The translations under genes and the position numbers were made by a program. Below are positions 34,816 to 48,092 of a DNA stretch of 64,000 nt, piece after piece. Location: the NCBI RefSeq assembly GCF_012273895.1, contig NC_052105.1, positions 1,116,001 to 1,180,000 of the forward strand. The letters run 5' to 3'. Position 1 is the first letter of the stretch. Every line of letters begins with the position of its first letter. This stretch comes from Zerene cesonia (taxonomy: Eukaryota; Arthropoda; Insecta; Lepidoptera; Pieridae). The notes below the pieces were generated by a model, which worked only from the letters and a program-made list of their open reading frames with translations, had not been told where the DNA came from and ran no database searches.

Positions 34816-37164
34816 TAAAAGCAAAACATTAATAACTCCTATCACTTATTTTGCTTTTTTTATTAGTTTTATGTGTAATATTCTAATAATTATTTACATT
34901 TGAAAAATATTTAAAACACCTGTCCCTCTACAGTTATTGAGATTGTCTAGCAATGAGAACTGAAATTAAAATTGTTTTTATTTATGTCTTACATTTTAAA
35001 ATACATTTAATATAAACGCAGCATCAATAATGCGAGTTTAAATCAAACATCGCCGAGTCCAAACACGTCGTTCAAAAAACTAATTACACCTCCCTCGAGA
35101 TGGTTCAAGATGGAAAAATTATCAAACAAAAAGCACCCTTAATGTGTGTGCAATACGTTTGTACGAATGAATATTAACCGATTTATAGGTATTTGATATG
35201 TCTGGACTTAAAAATTAAATAACGCACGCACTAGGGTTGATGAAGTGAGGGAGAGTTCAGACAGAAAAATGCACTTGGTACCCCACGTCTAGACTGCCGG
35301 CTGTCTGGGGGAGCGATGGGGACTCGGGACAACACCCAAGGTCATGCATTGGGGAAGAAATGAGATATGGATGCTGATGCCCATTGTCGGCATTAGAAAT
35401 TCGATTTTCAAACGATTTTGGTTTTCACATATTATGTTGAAGGAGATAGTAATGGTCCGAAATTGTCCGTTAGTCATTTTCACTTTACTGTATTTTTAAT
35501 GTTAATGTGTTTATCAATATATTTCTTTCTTATTATTAAATATTTAAACTTGGCATAGACAATATTTCTGCATATCAAATCTGAAAAAAGAAACATATAA
35601 ACAGAAAATTCAATACAAACTATTATTTATGACTTTTTAAAAGTACAATAACTTCTTCGGACTATTCTTGTTATCGTATAAGCTACTTAAATTAAATGTG
35701 CAGAAAAGTAAATAAAGCGATTACAAAACGTCGGATGCAATGTAAACAATTCTGTGTCCTAATATAGTTCTAAATTTTATGGTAAAAGTTCAAAAGGTAT
35801 TCGTTGCGTCTGTATAGTCACTATTATTTAGTGTCTGTCTAGCCATCGTGGGGTATCCAGACGTAGGTAGGGATAGGTCAGGTTTGCATGCACTGGCCGT
35901 CGCTGCATTGTACATTTTTAGTGCTGTGTGGTGGGTTGGAGTTGGGGTGTTATTATATTACACACAAATGTGTAATGCTTTAATTGACCCTTTATTTGTT
36001 ATTTAGCTATCGGCAATTTTATTTGCCAGTTTGTATATTTTGTGTGAAATACAATTTATGATAATTTTAGTTTTAATACAGCAGTATGTAAAAGATACAA
36101 CCGATTTTATTAATTTATTTAACTTAATCATAAATACGAAAACGAGTGAATGAATTACTGAATTTTATATTAGAAAAATCTTAAATGCAATGCTTGCTTT
36201 AAAGCAGAATAATAAAAATATGAAAATCCTTCAAGATCCAAATTGCAAGTAATTGAGATATTTATAAATACAAAAAGTATATTTTCTTTATATATACAAT
36301 TAATGAAAAGCGAGCTTTCTCGTAATTAAAGAAATCATGGAATGACAGGATGTTTACAGATACATTAGTTATAAACTACTCGGGTATATATCCTGTTTCT
36401 AGAGCAATCTAGACATCGATCAAGATACTTTTCCGTTTATAAAAATAAAAATATTCTTTTAAGTAATGTATCAGTATACATATGTACTAAGGATCGATCA
36501 AAATGACTTACAAGTGCATTAGAGAAATAAATAAATTTTTCAATATTTCTTTGTTCTTTCAAAAAGTTTACAAAATACCAGGGTTGAGAGGGCAACAACC
36601 GGAGACTGCATAGACGGCCTACTATACCAGGATAACATAAATTTGGAAAGGCTCTAATTGGATGTATTATAATATTGTTCCGAATGCGGAAACGACCGTA
36701 GCTGACGGGGGATATCCGGGCGAAGCCCTGACACCCTGCTGGCCAATCGCCTCGCAGTTCATTATCAAAGTTCACTAGTATGTCAATACATGCAAACTAT
36801 AACCCGCACAACCGGTATAGTTAGACCTCCTCCACCGTCTATCGTGTTAGTAAGCTAGATCGATATCGGGAGCATTAGCCGATTGACGCAGGTCATACTA
36901 CGTTGGTTTTGCTGAGGCGATGTTCCACGAACGTATACGAGCCCGGGAGTCTGACAGCTACCCGGAAATCTGCAGCCATTGCCCGGGGTAGTTGGGCGGC
37001 ATTTTTTGACTTTTTATTTGCATTGAAATAGAAAAAGCATACGGTATAACCCAATATTTGTTTAAATTATATTATCGTGTGTTGGAAGGAATAAAAAACT
37101 AGCTATTAATTTAATAGTAGGTTCATGTTAAAATTTAACAATATAATTAATTATGATTTGAACA
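34816..37164. other. No supportable gene; GC-rich block at 36580-37000
   Basis: 36580-37000 is about half G+C in AT-rich surroundings. The minus-strand frame 36437-36775 crosses it but shows no domain. It may be a retroelement fragment or a regulatory island; I do not recognise it. Confidence 0.4.
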
Positions 37165-37290
37165 ACTTCGAAAAAAGGAGCAAGGAGGATCTCAGCTCGA
37201 CTGTATATATTTGTGTTTGTAATCTCAGAACTTTCGACCGGATGAAGCGATTTCGATGATTGTTTTATTTCGATTATTGTTTTATTTCAA
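37165..37290 (+). repeat. 'aaccgacttc' family interspersed repeat, diverged
   Basis: 'cttcgaaaaaaggagcaagg', 'ctcagctcgactgtatat' and 'gaagcgatttcgatgattg' match the order of the family in 41848-42060. Confidence 0.65.
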
Positions 37291-37377
37291 TGCTGGTTCC
37301 TTCCGTAAATTTTTTGATGTGGTTTTCAGACGATTTGAAGGTGGTTTAGATTTTTTGTTAATAATAATTATTATGTA

Positions 37378-37575
37378 CTAGCTGCGCCCCGCGGTTTCAC
37401 CCGCGTATGTCCGTATCCCGTAGGAATATTGGGATAAAAGGTTGCCTATATGTTATTCCAGTTGTCCAGCTGTCTACGTACCAAATTTCATTGCAATCGG
37501 TCCAGCAGTTTTTGCGTGAAAAAGTAAGAAACACACACATCCTTACAAACTTTCGCATTTATAATATTAGTAGGA
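37378..37575 (+). repeat. 'ctagctgcgcc' family interspersed repeat
   Basis: It begins 'ctagctgcgccccgcggttt', with 'aaatttcattgcaatcggtc' in the middle, and ends 'cgcatttataatattagtag'. It is followed by a 'gtaggata'-rich tract to about 37620. The open frame here is repeat-derived. Confidence 0.85.
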
Positions 37576-37620
37576 TATATAATATTAAGTAGGAAGGAAG
37601 TAGGATAAGTAGGATAGGAT

Positions 37621-40600
37621 GTATGCGTACGGAACTTAAAAAACTTACCAAAGAAGTTTAGATCAGATATGATGTTTAGGGTCCTTCGTTCTTTATTATA
37701 AAAAAAATATATTTTTAGTTCCATTACATAGGTACTTCGAGTAAAAGTTCGTTCTGAGCGAAAAAAATAGGTTTTTAAAATTTTTAAATCTGGATTATAC
37801 TCGGAGAACTTTTGAAGTACTTGCTGCAGTCTAGACTGAGGGGATTTTTCAAATTTTGCGTATCAATGGGTTTGCACAAAAATATCATCTATTCTGTATT
37901 AGAATATAATAACACTCTGCCAACCACACTCACTACATGGTGCAATAGTTCACCATGAATTATGTTTACAAAAAGCATGTATATTTTAATAACTGGCACG
38001 ATAATTGTTGCATATTTCATTTGGTCAAATTTAGCCTTTATCCGTACTGGTCTAGACCAATGCAAATCGACTTGAAAATCGGATCTGTCTGGACGTAAAA
38101 ATAGAGGAGTATTTTCAGAGCGGCCGCCATGTCGCGTACAGGCGCAGTCGTCTGTTACAGATACCGGTGTACCAGGCGCCCATGATACATGTACAGGTGT
38201 AGTTTGTAAATGTATGAGCTTATAACCTATGTATGGTGTACGATGTTTTGACTGCTCAGGTACGCGTGAAATAAGTGGCTTGTTTGGTTTTCATTTAAAT
38301 TAACGATGTTTTTTTTATGCTCCGATTAGGGGTAGGTAGTATTTCAAAGCGTGGGCTTTAAAAGGAATTACGCCTACTTATTCAGTGTAGTAAATTAAAA
38401 ATATTTCTTAATAAACACGTGCAAAGAATTGTTTCAGCATTGTCTGAAGCAGAATCGATCAATAGAATTCACAAATTGATATATAATAATTTTCTCTTAC
38501 ATTATAGCATTGAAGAAACGAAAAGGACATCCTATAAGCTAATTTTGGTAATTTCCAATTACGCATAAAGTTTTAACAATTTTAATTAAATATAAAACAT
38601 TATAACTCAATATACAACCTGATCTAACCAAACTTCCAAATACGTTAAGTTATAGATTTTCACATCTAAGGATAATCGGATTAAGACTCACCCGAAATTC
38701 GTAATAAATTGAACGAGACTTTTGGTGCAAAATTTTAATGATTTAAATGACATAATGCTGTTATTATAATGAAGTTATTAACATTGATAAATGGAGTGTA
38801 CCTTTAGGTACAAATTCTTTACGATATTAATTAATCTGATAAAAATATGAATTAAAAACCATTTCATAGTCCTCATGATACTTAATTACTTATCATTTGT
38901 TTTATTACTCTATTTATTCATAGAATGTTACAGAACTAAATTTTGACTTCATGCAACTAACAGAGAAACAGACTGCAGTAAGAGGTACAAAAAGCCACAG
39001 ACTAGGAAAGTTTAATTGAAAAAGCGAGCCACATTAGCAATTAACAAACAATCGTATGTGCTCTTGAGGCCTTTCCGCTTTCAATCCGCAAAGGCATTAG
39101 GGCTGTTTTAGTACGCAATTTGCTAATTACAATTGGCAGTCGACAGATCGAGGGGTCTGTATCGACGGCTAGCGCATGCCAAATGTTTTTAATTTAATTT
39201 TTTATATGCGTATTTTTTTTAATAATCATTATACATTTTCTAATTTGCCTGGTTGTTTTTTTTTAAATAAGTATGAAGATGGGTAAAAATTAATGAACAC
39301 AATAACGCAAGAAAACCTCTTTGCTGAAAAAAAAGTAAGCTGTCAAGGTGACATTTAATATTAATGTACACTGCCAAGAGACAGATTGCGTCCGAATGTT
39401 TGATGTTGTCACTCCATGGCTGTTACTAGGCTTCAATAAATTAAACTATCGATTTAAATTGCTCTTATTATGATATTTCTGTAAATATTGGATCATTGAG
39501 TGTGTTTCTTTTAGAGGTATCTTGTAGCAGAGCGCTATAAGTGACTTCTGTAGTGAAGTTATGTATAGTTAAGATATATAGATATTTTTTATATTTTTTA
39601 TATAGATGATTATTTGATGTCGCAACAACGATTATCCGTTACTTTTGCACTCAAATTTGACGATAGAGAGATTCATTCAGGATCATGTTTTATGCAACTA
39701 TAAATTATATAACTTTGTTTCTTAGAAAAAATCGATATATTATATTCAAAACAGGAAAAATATTCACGAAAACGTAACAAATAATGTCATCATATTAAAA
39801 ATCTTTCAACCTCATGGTACATATAGTTCCTACAAAAAACCATCCTGTCCTTGTAATGTATTGACGCTTTCCGTTACTTATCTGCTTTGAGAACGCGACC
39901 CTCGCCCTTGTGCATTTCAGACGTTGACCATTGAAGAGTAATTTATGTTAAATTAAAAATGTTTGAACTATAAATATTGAGAATTACATTTCGTACATCA
40001 TTTATTATTCTTTATTATTGTTACCAAGACAATATGTTCTTATATGATTTTAAATTGTCACAAATGAAATGTACTTAAAACATTGAGAACCGGTGCAACA
40101 GACGCTAGATACATTTTTTGATACGTTGGAATGTATCGCCCCGCTATTAGTACTAGACTAGACTGGCTTAAATCAAATGTTTACCCTTTAGGGGACTTTG
40201 TTCGGGGGAAGTTTATTTGTTTCGAACGTGATTTTTATTGAGTTTTTGCAATGTCATTTGATAGATTCTGGAATGTGGCGTTTATTTGGTAGGTATCATA
40301 AATTTATTGTTTTTTATTATAAAGTGTGTATGGTTGGGTGGAGATGATAATATAACTTCCTTGTAAAGATTAAATATTACATAAGGTACTAATTTAATAA
40401 ACTATAAATCATGTTAGTTTACAATGAAGAATTGTTTTCTATGTGAGTTGTTTCGTTATAAGGAGTTTTTTATATTAAAAATATATAAAGTTTTAATTTG
40501 ATTTGAAATTTGGTCCAAAAACAGCAATTTTTTTCTTTATTTCGATTTAAGTAAGCATTTAATATAGGTAAATACGTGTGCCATAAACAGTGTAATTAGA

Positions 40601-41345
40601 GCCAGATTATATTCATGGAAAACTAAATAACTATTATAAAAACATTGATTTTGAAAGCGATCTCCGCGAAGCGTAAACAAAGACAGGTACAAAAGTAGTA
40701 AAGAAATACAAGTGCGAGATCTAAGCTGCAGAGTGTAGGCTACAGTACACCCACTGCCGCCTCCATAGTGTAGTATCGCCGCACGTTTAGATCATAAGGG
40801 ATACTTTATATTATGCGTAAGAGATACGTATTTGCGTTGTGTTTTACTCAAATTGCTGATGATTTTGAGCTTAAGTAATTATTAACACAGTATTTGAATG
40901 ATTTTGGTTTTATTTTTCAAAATTTCCTTCCATCAACTTTGCTGCGTCGATAGACATTATATCATTATATCCGCTATCGCAACCAAAATGTTATGGAGGC
41001 AGAATTTCTAAAACACGGTTACGTTAATAAGGTTCAGGTTGTTTGTGAAGCTAGCTGATTTGTGAAATTATTTGCATCAGCGCATTATAACTGGGATGAT
41101 ATTTTATAACATTGAATCATTTAATATACGTATAGTCTTTTGAAATTCAATCCTTCCTGAAAATATGATAAATGTCAAAGTTTTTAAGATTATATGGAAT
41201 TTGTTACTCTTCCACACAGTAACAGCTCTGTTCAGTATTATATACTATTCTCGATTAGCATATACACTTTAAAGATACAAACAAATGTCTTATAAGGACG
41301 GTAGTAATAACATATCATATGTTGTTATTAATTACATATTCCCAG
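37621..41345. other. AT-rich stretch; unique mixed-base patches at 38100-38230 and 39010-39190
   Basis: No open frame with support. The patch 39010-39190 contains several TAATTA/CAATTA-type homeodomain half-sites in a less AT-rich context, and 38100-38230 is GC-rich. Both are candidates for regulatory elements only. Confidence 0.35.
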
Positions 41346-41518
41346 GAGATCTCCAAAAGCCAGTGTGCGTGGTCACCCCGGAATCCGGGGCTCGCGTTGC
41401 AGTCAGAGCATCCGGCGGTCGCCATGGAAACCGGTACAGATGCACCATCATTGAATCCTCGCCTTTTATTTCCTATTTAGTAAAATTTCTAGAAAATACT
41501 ACTCAACAAGATCGTTAG
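41346..41518 (+). other. Exon-like GC-rich segment of unknown function
   Basis: After a good acceptor (pyrimidine tract then 'attcccag') two plus frames stay open for 45-57 codons. In one frame, ATG at 41424 in 'gtcgccatgg' has favourable start context. No donor follows convincingly and no domain is recognised. An X-box-like motif overlaps it at 41418-41431. It could be a terminal exon, a lncRNA exon or a regulatory element. Confidence 0.25.
41418..41431. promoter_or_regulatory. X-box-like (RFX) motif
   Basis: GTCGCCATGGAAAC fits the RFX X-box pattern of two imperfect inverted half-sites with a two-base spacer. Function is inferred from the motif. Confidence 0.4.
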
Positions 41519-41847
41519 GGCGGTGTTATGTTCCAACTTACAAATTGGCCTTTAAATTATGTTTAAATGCTAATTAATATTAGTGATAAAAACTTTATTT
41601 TATACTAATTATGAGATATAAGCTAGACAGACGTCCTAGAGATTATTAAGAATCGTTTTATTAAGACCGTAAAAGTATATTCTAACTAATTACTTCCCCG
41701 AATTGCGTAACAAAAAAGCTTTTTACATTTTCAATATTTAGAGCACAGATTATAAAGAGATGAAACTGTATTAGTCAGTCGTCTAGACTTGCTGCATGGT
41801 CCTGAATGTGACTAGTCGTTGCCGTGACATTGTGTTTTTATTGTTTT

Positions 41848-42060
41848 CAACCGACTTCAGAAACAGAAGGAGGTTATCAATTCGACTGTATGTTTTGTGT
41901 TATTACCGCATACATTTTTACTGGATGAACCGATTTTTATGATTCTTTTTTTATATTGAAAGAAGGTGCCTGCTACGTGGTCCTTTTCAAATTTGGTCTA
42001 GATCTGACAAATTGAAGGCTTGAAAGTTTTTTGTAAAAAAAACATTTGATTCTAATCTTG
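41848..42060 (+). repeat. 'aaccgacttc' family interspersed repeat
   Basis: It starts 'caaccgacttcagaaacag', continues 'ggaggttatcaattcgactg' and 'ctggatgaaccgatttttatg', and reaches 'aattgaaggcttgaaag'. This is the best copy in the window. Confidence 0.75.
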
Positions 42061-43004
42061 CTATAAGTACTTTTTTAAGATTGGTTTTAATATCAATTGC
42101 GAAATAACGCAAATCTATGTACTTTGATGTTTTAAATTCTTAAAGAAATAAATTCCTTTATTAGGATTGAGAAATTTTTGAAATTTTAGGGAAGCTATGA
42201 AGCGATGTACAAAAACACGGACGCGATATGAAGTTAGTTACATGTAAGAATTTTAATTGAGAGAAAACAGTATAGCGATTATTTTAAAATGATTTATTTC
42301 TTCATTATACCTTATTATATCCTTAACTTGGAAAAACGGGAATACAATTTCACATTGTAACAGTCACTCCTTACTATCTTAAATAGACAGCAACAAAAAC
42401 ACAAAGAAATGCGTAAATAATGGAAAGAGTTCTATCACAACTATTTTTAACAATTTCAATTGAAGCAAATTAAGCTTGTACAATTCAAGCGTGAATAATG
42501 CGAATGTCATCGCGTTTCGCACGGAGCGTTGAAAAAAAACCAACGACAGTTGGATATCCATTTTCCTTTGTTGGCATTTCCTCATTGAATGCACCCCACT
42601 GCAGTTGGGCAAGCTACCAGGCCTTGGGGTAGGTCGCGCGGAGCCGAGACAATACCTTCACCGCGAACGGAGACTTCTTGCTGTACGGCTGAGTATGATG
42701 TACATAGCTGGGTGTTTTAGGCTGGTACGTATGGAATGTCGCAGAAACGAGCAATGTATGTGCAGTTCTGTGTTTTTGTGTTCGGGAATAGCCTGTCAAG
42801 GGTGAAATGGTAGAGGTTGCGAGCGAATTATAGCTCCCCAAAGAAAACAAACCCAAAGGACGGTTAGTTTCCGATGCTAGAAATATTGTGACTTGTTTTG
42901 ATGTGTTTTTAGTAATTTGAACGAATGAGTTTTGGGAATTAGTTTCTTACTTGTATAAAAGCATTTATTTATTGATTTTTAAATGGTAGTTTAAAAATTA
43001 TCTA
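42061..43004. other. No supportable gene
   Basis: A mixed-composition patch at 42590-42800 has overlapping frames on both strands but no domain or splice evidence. Confidence 0.45.
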
Positions 43005-43179
43005 ATATATAAAATTCTCGTGTCACAGTTTTCGTTGCCATACTCCTCCGAAACGGCTTGACCGATTTTGATGATTTTTTTTGTGCTTATCCGGTATCTA
43101 TGAGAATCGGCCAACATCTATTTTTCATCCCCCTAAATGATAAGAGTAAGGCAGAACAGCGTTTGCCGGGTCAGCTAGT
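43005..43179 (-). repeat. 'ctagctgacccgg' family interspersed repeat
   Basis: In reverse it reads 'ctagctgacccggcaaacgc', 'tgttggccgattctcatag', 'cgtttcggaggagtatggc' and 'tgtgacacgagaatttta'. It is nearly the same subfamily as the copy at 24101. Confidence 0.85.
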
Positions 43180-43219
43180 TGTACTATAAATATATTTTTT
43201 TATTCTATAGGTACTAATA

Positions 43220-43390
43220 ATATATAAAGCTCAAAAGTTTATTTGTTTGCTTATCTCAGAAACTACTGGATCGATTTTAAAAATTATTTCACCTTTGGAT
43301 ATATGCGTGCTCCTGACTGTTATAGTCTGTATAGGCGAAGCCGAGGCGGACTAGTAGGCGGGTAGGTAGGTATAGGTAGGTATAGGTACT
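43220..43390 (-). repeat. Diverged interspersed repeat and TAGG microsatellite
   Basis: 'tttgcttatctcagaaacta' and 'ggatcgattttaaaaatt' are the 3' half of the same broad family in reverse, ending 'ggcgaagccgaggcgga'. A 'taggtaggtata' tract follows at 43355-43388. Confidence 0.55.
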
Positions 43391-43814
43391 TCTTAAAGGT
43401 AATATTTAATTCTTCGATAGTACTCGTATATGATATTAAAATATTGTTATAAAATCATTTTAAAATTTGAATAATAAAACCGATAGGTTACGAAATAAAA
43501 AACGCCAATTTCAGAAAACTACATCGTATCATAAAATCATATTCACAACCTCTTACTAATATCCTTTCACCAATTAATGCGTAACAAAACGGGACGTTGT
43601 TACCCAAAAATGCACTCTAGACTACGAGGTTAGGGTGGTTTTTCGTACAGTGGTGATGGTATAAAAGGCTTTTACGCTAGTTATGTGTGCGTGTGGTGCA
43701 GTCTAGCAATTTCGATCGCGTCTGCCGCATGCGAGATAAATGCAGTTATGGCTGTGTTACTGAAAATCAAACCCGTAGACGTGTTTTATTGGGACGAATA
43801 GCATTACTACATAG

Positions 43815-44065
43815 TATAAAACAAAGTCGCTTTCCGCCCTCTGTATGTGAGTGTGTGTGTGTGTGTATGCTTTAGGTCTTTAAAATTTCGCAACAGATTT
43901 TTCTTTTAATTGATAGAGTGTTTCAAGCGGAAGGTTCAAATGTATAAAAACATCGATTAAGTAGTAGAGAGATAGGAGATAGCAGGAAATGTTCACGGTA
44001 TAGGGAAAGGGGTTTTACTACGATTTTAAGGCGTGCGAAGCCGCGGCCGAAAGCTCGTTAAATAT
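43815..44065 (-). repeat. Interspersed repeat with (GT)n microsatellite
   Basis: 'aaagtcgctttccgccct', a (GT)n tract at 43851-43866, 'ggtctttaaaatttcgcaac' and, at the other end, 'cgaagccgcggccgaaagct' match the layout of copies at 50315-50490 and 60150-60318. Confidence 0.6.
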
Positions 44066-46797
44066 ACTCGTAAGCGTAGAGTGAAATCGAGCTTAATTTT
44101 TAATATTATTATTGATGTTATTTGGATGATTTAATAACACATCCTTTTATATCACTGTGGTATTACTTAGTTTCATGCATTTTATGAAATATTTTTTAAA
44201 AGTATATAAATACATTACAAATAGAATAATACATGTAACAATTTTATAATAAAATTTGACATCTGTGGATAATGTGACCGTGACCACGCTTGCTGTTGAC
44301 TGTAAAATCGATTTGAATGTTTTAATTTAATTTATAATCATAATATTTAGATATAAGTATCTACAGTTTGCACTAAATAATGAATAAATGTAATAAAAAA
44401 AATCATAATGTAGTTTCGTCTGGATTCGTCAATGTTTTTCCGTTTTGAAGTTCACATCCAATTATTTATAATGACATCCGAATGCCTTATTCGAGGTACT
44501 CTCGAAACTGATAGTTTTATATAATTTTTACAATAATTTTACTTTTAGAACAAATGTTTTTACAGGATTCCTTTAGCAATTTTTCAACGTTTTATTTAAT
44601 TTTGATCTAAAATAATAAAATAATTCAAGTAAAAGTAGTGGTTATATATCTTCAATATTTTGTAAGTATATTTAGAGTAGGTGACAGAGTGGTGACTGAT
44701 TCTTAATGTTATGTGACTTATTCACAGCTTAACGTAATCTGATACAATATATAAAAAACATACAAATTCCATTCTTTGACTTGTTGTTTTTATGTGTGAT
44801 TTTTGTAGATGTGTTTGTATATTTTTAATCACGTTTTTGTCTTTGTCATATTCGTTTTTCATAACCTAATAAAATAAGGTAACGATATTTTGTTATTGTT
44901 ATTAGATAGGGACAGTACTAAATTACATTTTTAAGTCCCCGGGTACTCCAGGTGCATAATTAAAAGTGCGCAAGATATTTTAAAAAGGTTTAAATACGAA
45001 ACATTCATAAAGCAGTCGGCCAGATCGCCATTGTGCGCAGGAAACAATACCTCTAAGAAATTCTTTCAGAAACTAGACTGCAATTTAGTGCTCGGCCTGA
45101 GAACACTCGTAGCGCCGTTATATTATAGTTGCGTCTGACGGTATATGTACCTAGCGCTGGCACGGGCGTAGTCTGACTTCAGTTTTCGAGGTTGAAACGA
45201 CTAAAAGTACAATATAACCCTATTAGAGCACAGAAAAAGCTTCCTCAAGGAATTATGGGAGCAGTGGATACGTGTATGTATAGACTAGAGAAAAAAAAAA
45301 AAAGTACATGAGACAGGTCCTACAGATTTTATTGTAATATCGTGTAACTTTTCAGACTCAGTTACACAAAAATGTTTGAATGGAATTGGGTGAAAAGATA
45401 TCAGGAGACTTGGATTGAGTTGAGTTGAGAGAAAGTGCAGACAGATAGTCTTTTCTGGATCCTGGTTTGATATGTAACAGGATTGTAAGTATACTCTCGT
45501 TGTTAAAAAGGATATACTTATAAGGATCGGGTTGCCAGATTTAAGTTGAATCTGATAGCTAGATATTCCTTTAGTGCTTCATTGTTATAAACCGGCTGCA
45601 GAGTCTACTATTAATAATATATAATCATATAGTACTAACTGAAGTAGTGACTTACGTTACAAAAGGAGAACTGATGATACTACTTACTAATTGAAACTTT
45701 ATCTTATCTACGAGCAGATTCCTACATTTTTGAACAATATTTATTAAGATCGTTTAGTACAAGAATGCAATATAATTTTTCATGTAGAGAAAAAATTTTG
45801 CCTGCCATTAAATAAAAGTGTAGTATACTCATATTATTTCAAACAAAAGCAGAATAAAATTTGAGTTAACAACTTAAATAATTGTTATTTTTCGTACGAA
45901 TAATGGATGCGGTCTCGTATAACATCTACATATTGCTACAATAATGGTGTTTACATAAATAATGCAATAAAACTCATAGCGGAATAAATGTTCATGAATT
46001 TTACAATGGTTTTGGACAGAACACATAATTTAACGTAAAATTTTTGCATTTGAATAAATTAATGATGGAATATTGAAAATAAGGACAGTTTGTTTGTATG
46101 TGTATTTATTTTAATGGAAAAGAAGCTAATGCAAATAGTTTTAATTAATGAGCTATATAAATACACAATGGACTAATAAACTGGCTGAAAAAAAACTAGA
46201 AAAAAAAATGTAATGAAATATCAAAAAATTATGTAATCAATACTTTGACAAAGTAATTGCTCTTACACCCCTATGAAGTGATGGCTTTATAAAGCTCTGA
46301 ATTCCAACAGACGTGGGCGTTTCCACTTTCAAGACGTTAGTAGGTTACCGTGATCTCGTGTTTATTGAGAAATTATTTAGAAATTGTTTCAAGCTACTTG
46401 AAAATGGAGCTTGGGAATAACTGTAATATTATTCTAGTTCTTACGTATTAAATGAATTGTTCTATACATAACTATTTAATCAAGACATTTGATTTTAATT
46501 TTAACGACATTAAATTTTAAAAATAGCCGTAGTGGAAACTCTCATTTTCCCGCGAATTTCCTCCGGTAACGCGCAAGAAGCTGCGGAAGCGAATCTAGTT
46601 TTAATAATTAAAAATATGTATTGAGTGACATTGGAAAAAAAATTGTGTAAAAATAATGACTTAAATATTTTAATCCATTTATAAGATTATTTGAAAATGC
46701 ATCAATTACAATTCTTAATTATACTAAATTTTATTATTATTGATGCCCGTTACATCGGACATCCAAGAAATTTGGAAATAATGACTTCATTATTAAT
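44066..46797. other. AT-rich stretch, no gene seen
   Basis: There is no recognisable repeat or open frame of value. A small GC-richer patch at 45020-45200 is unexplained. Confidence 0.5.
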
Positions 46798-47060
46798 TAA
46801 ATGTGGGAGTCGAGCACGCACCATTTGCGCCAGCTTGCACCGGGGGTTTCCTATTCTTCATCACGGAGAATGGGAAAGCCGGAAGCCCGTTTCTGTTTTC
46901 TCAACCCTCCTTAGGTTCATCCCTTCCCTTATACAATTACCGCTATCCCTTACCGCTTAAGCATAGGCAGTGCATTCGTTGCATGCGGTTCATGGTCGGT
47001 GGTAATCGTTTACCATCAGGCGAACCGCCAGGTCAGTTGCCTGCTATGAATAAAATAAAC
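46798..47060 (+). repeat. 'gcccgctatgac' retroposon 3' region, longer copy
   Basis: It starts 'aaatgtgggagtcgagcac', contains 'taccgcttaagcataggcag', 'gtaatcgtttaccatcagg' and 'gaaccgccaggtcagttgcc', and ends 'tgctatgaataaaataaa'. Two overlapping open frames (46691-46960 and 46803-47081) are repeat sequence, not genes. Confidence 0.75.
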
Positions 47061-47934
47061 AAAATCGCTTATGCTTCATAGAGCTTTAAAGTAACTCTGT
47101 GTAGTCAGCTGGTCTCGACTACACTGCTCGGAGTAAAACTACCTGAGATCATTGAAATTAAAGGCATAAAGGTATATAATAGTGTTGTATAAGATATAGT
47201 ACGTGGTTCATTAGTGATGCATATACCCCTTATGATGCATAGCGTAATTAATTTATGCCATGCATTATGTTTCATTAACCCCTGTTACTAATTGACGTTA
47301 ATTTGTGTTTACAGAAAGGTTAGGCTAGTATAAAGCTATAATGTGTGATTGTTTGAACACTTTAATATCAGTCACCAGGGAATCGATTTGATTTTTGAAA
47401 TCAGTTCCCTATCACGGTTGGATAAGTGCTTGAGTTCTATATATGTGTATATACACGAGCAACGTATCGTAGAGATAGATAATTATAGTAAATAAAGATT
47501 ATATTTATAAGTTTAAATCGTAGTTTGGTCAATTTAGATCTAAAGATAAGAGTGAAGTCGCAAAAAGTGCCATCTAGTGAAAATTGGTTCAATTGTTCAA
47601 AAAATTATTAAAAATATAATATCACTTACCATTATTCACCAATTTTCAGCTGGATGTTAAGTGGTTCTCTAACATTTTTTAGATACTTTACCCATGATCT
47701 TGAGCGACTAAAAAACATTGTATCATAATTATTTCACATTTTGACATATTGTATTAAAACATCGCAAGAAAATACAAATGGAAAATAAATTTCAGTAGAT
47801 TATGTGGAATCATTTGTTATGATTTGAGATTCGTTGAAAGTGGTACATTATATTAGAAGAAGCCACTATATGAAAGTTCTTTTTAAATGTATTTTTAAAA
47901 GACAATCTTTGAATTAAACATATTCATAAAATTA
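47061..47934. other. AT-rich stretch, no gene seen
   Basis: Nothing beyond simple AT-rich sequence is recognised. Confidence 0.5.
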
Positions 47935-48092
47935 CTAGCTGACCCGGTAAACGCTGTTCTGCCTTACTTTTATCATTTAGGAGTATGAAAAATAGATGTT
48001 AGCCGATTCTCAGAAATTTTACTAAAATCGGTCCAGCCGTTTCGCAGGAGTATGGTAACTAACATTGTGACACGAGAATTTTATATGGTAGA
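47935..48092 (+). repeat. 'ctagctgacccgg' family interspersed repeat, internally shortened
   Basis: It starts 'ctagctgacccggtaaacgc' and ends 'tgacacgagaattttatat'. The middle lacks about 25 bases present in the 24101 copy. Confidence 0.8.

Noticed and set aside
46691..47081. Two overlapping plus-strand frames of about 90 codons
   Set aside because: They coincide with the retroposon 3' end shared with four other places in the window.
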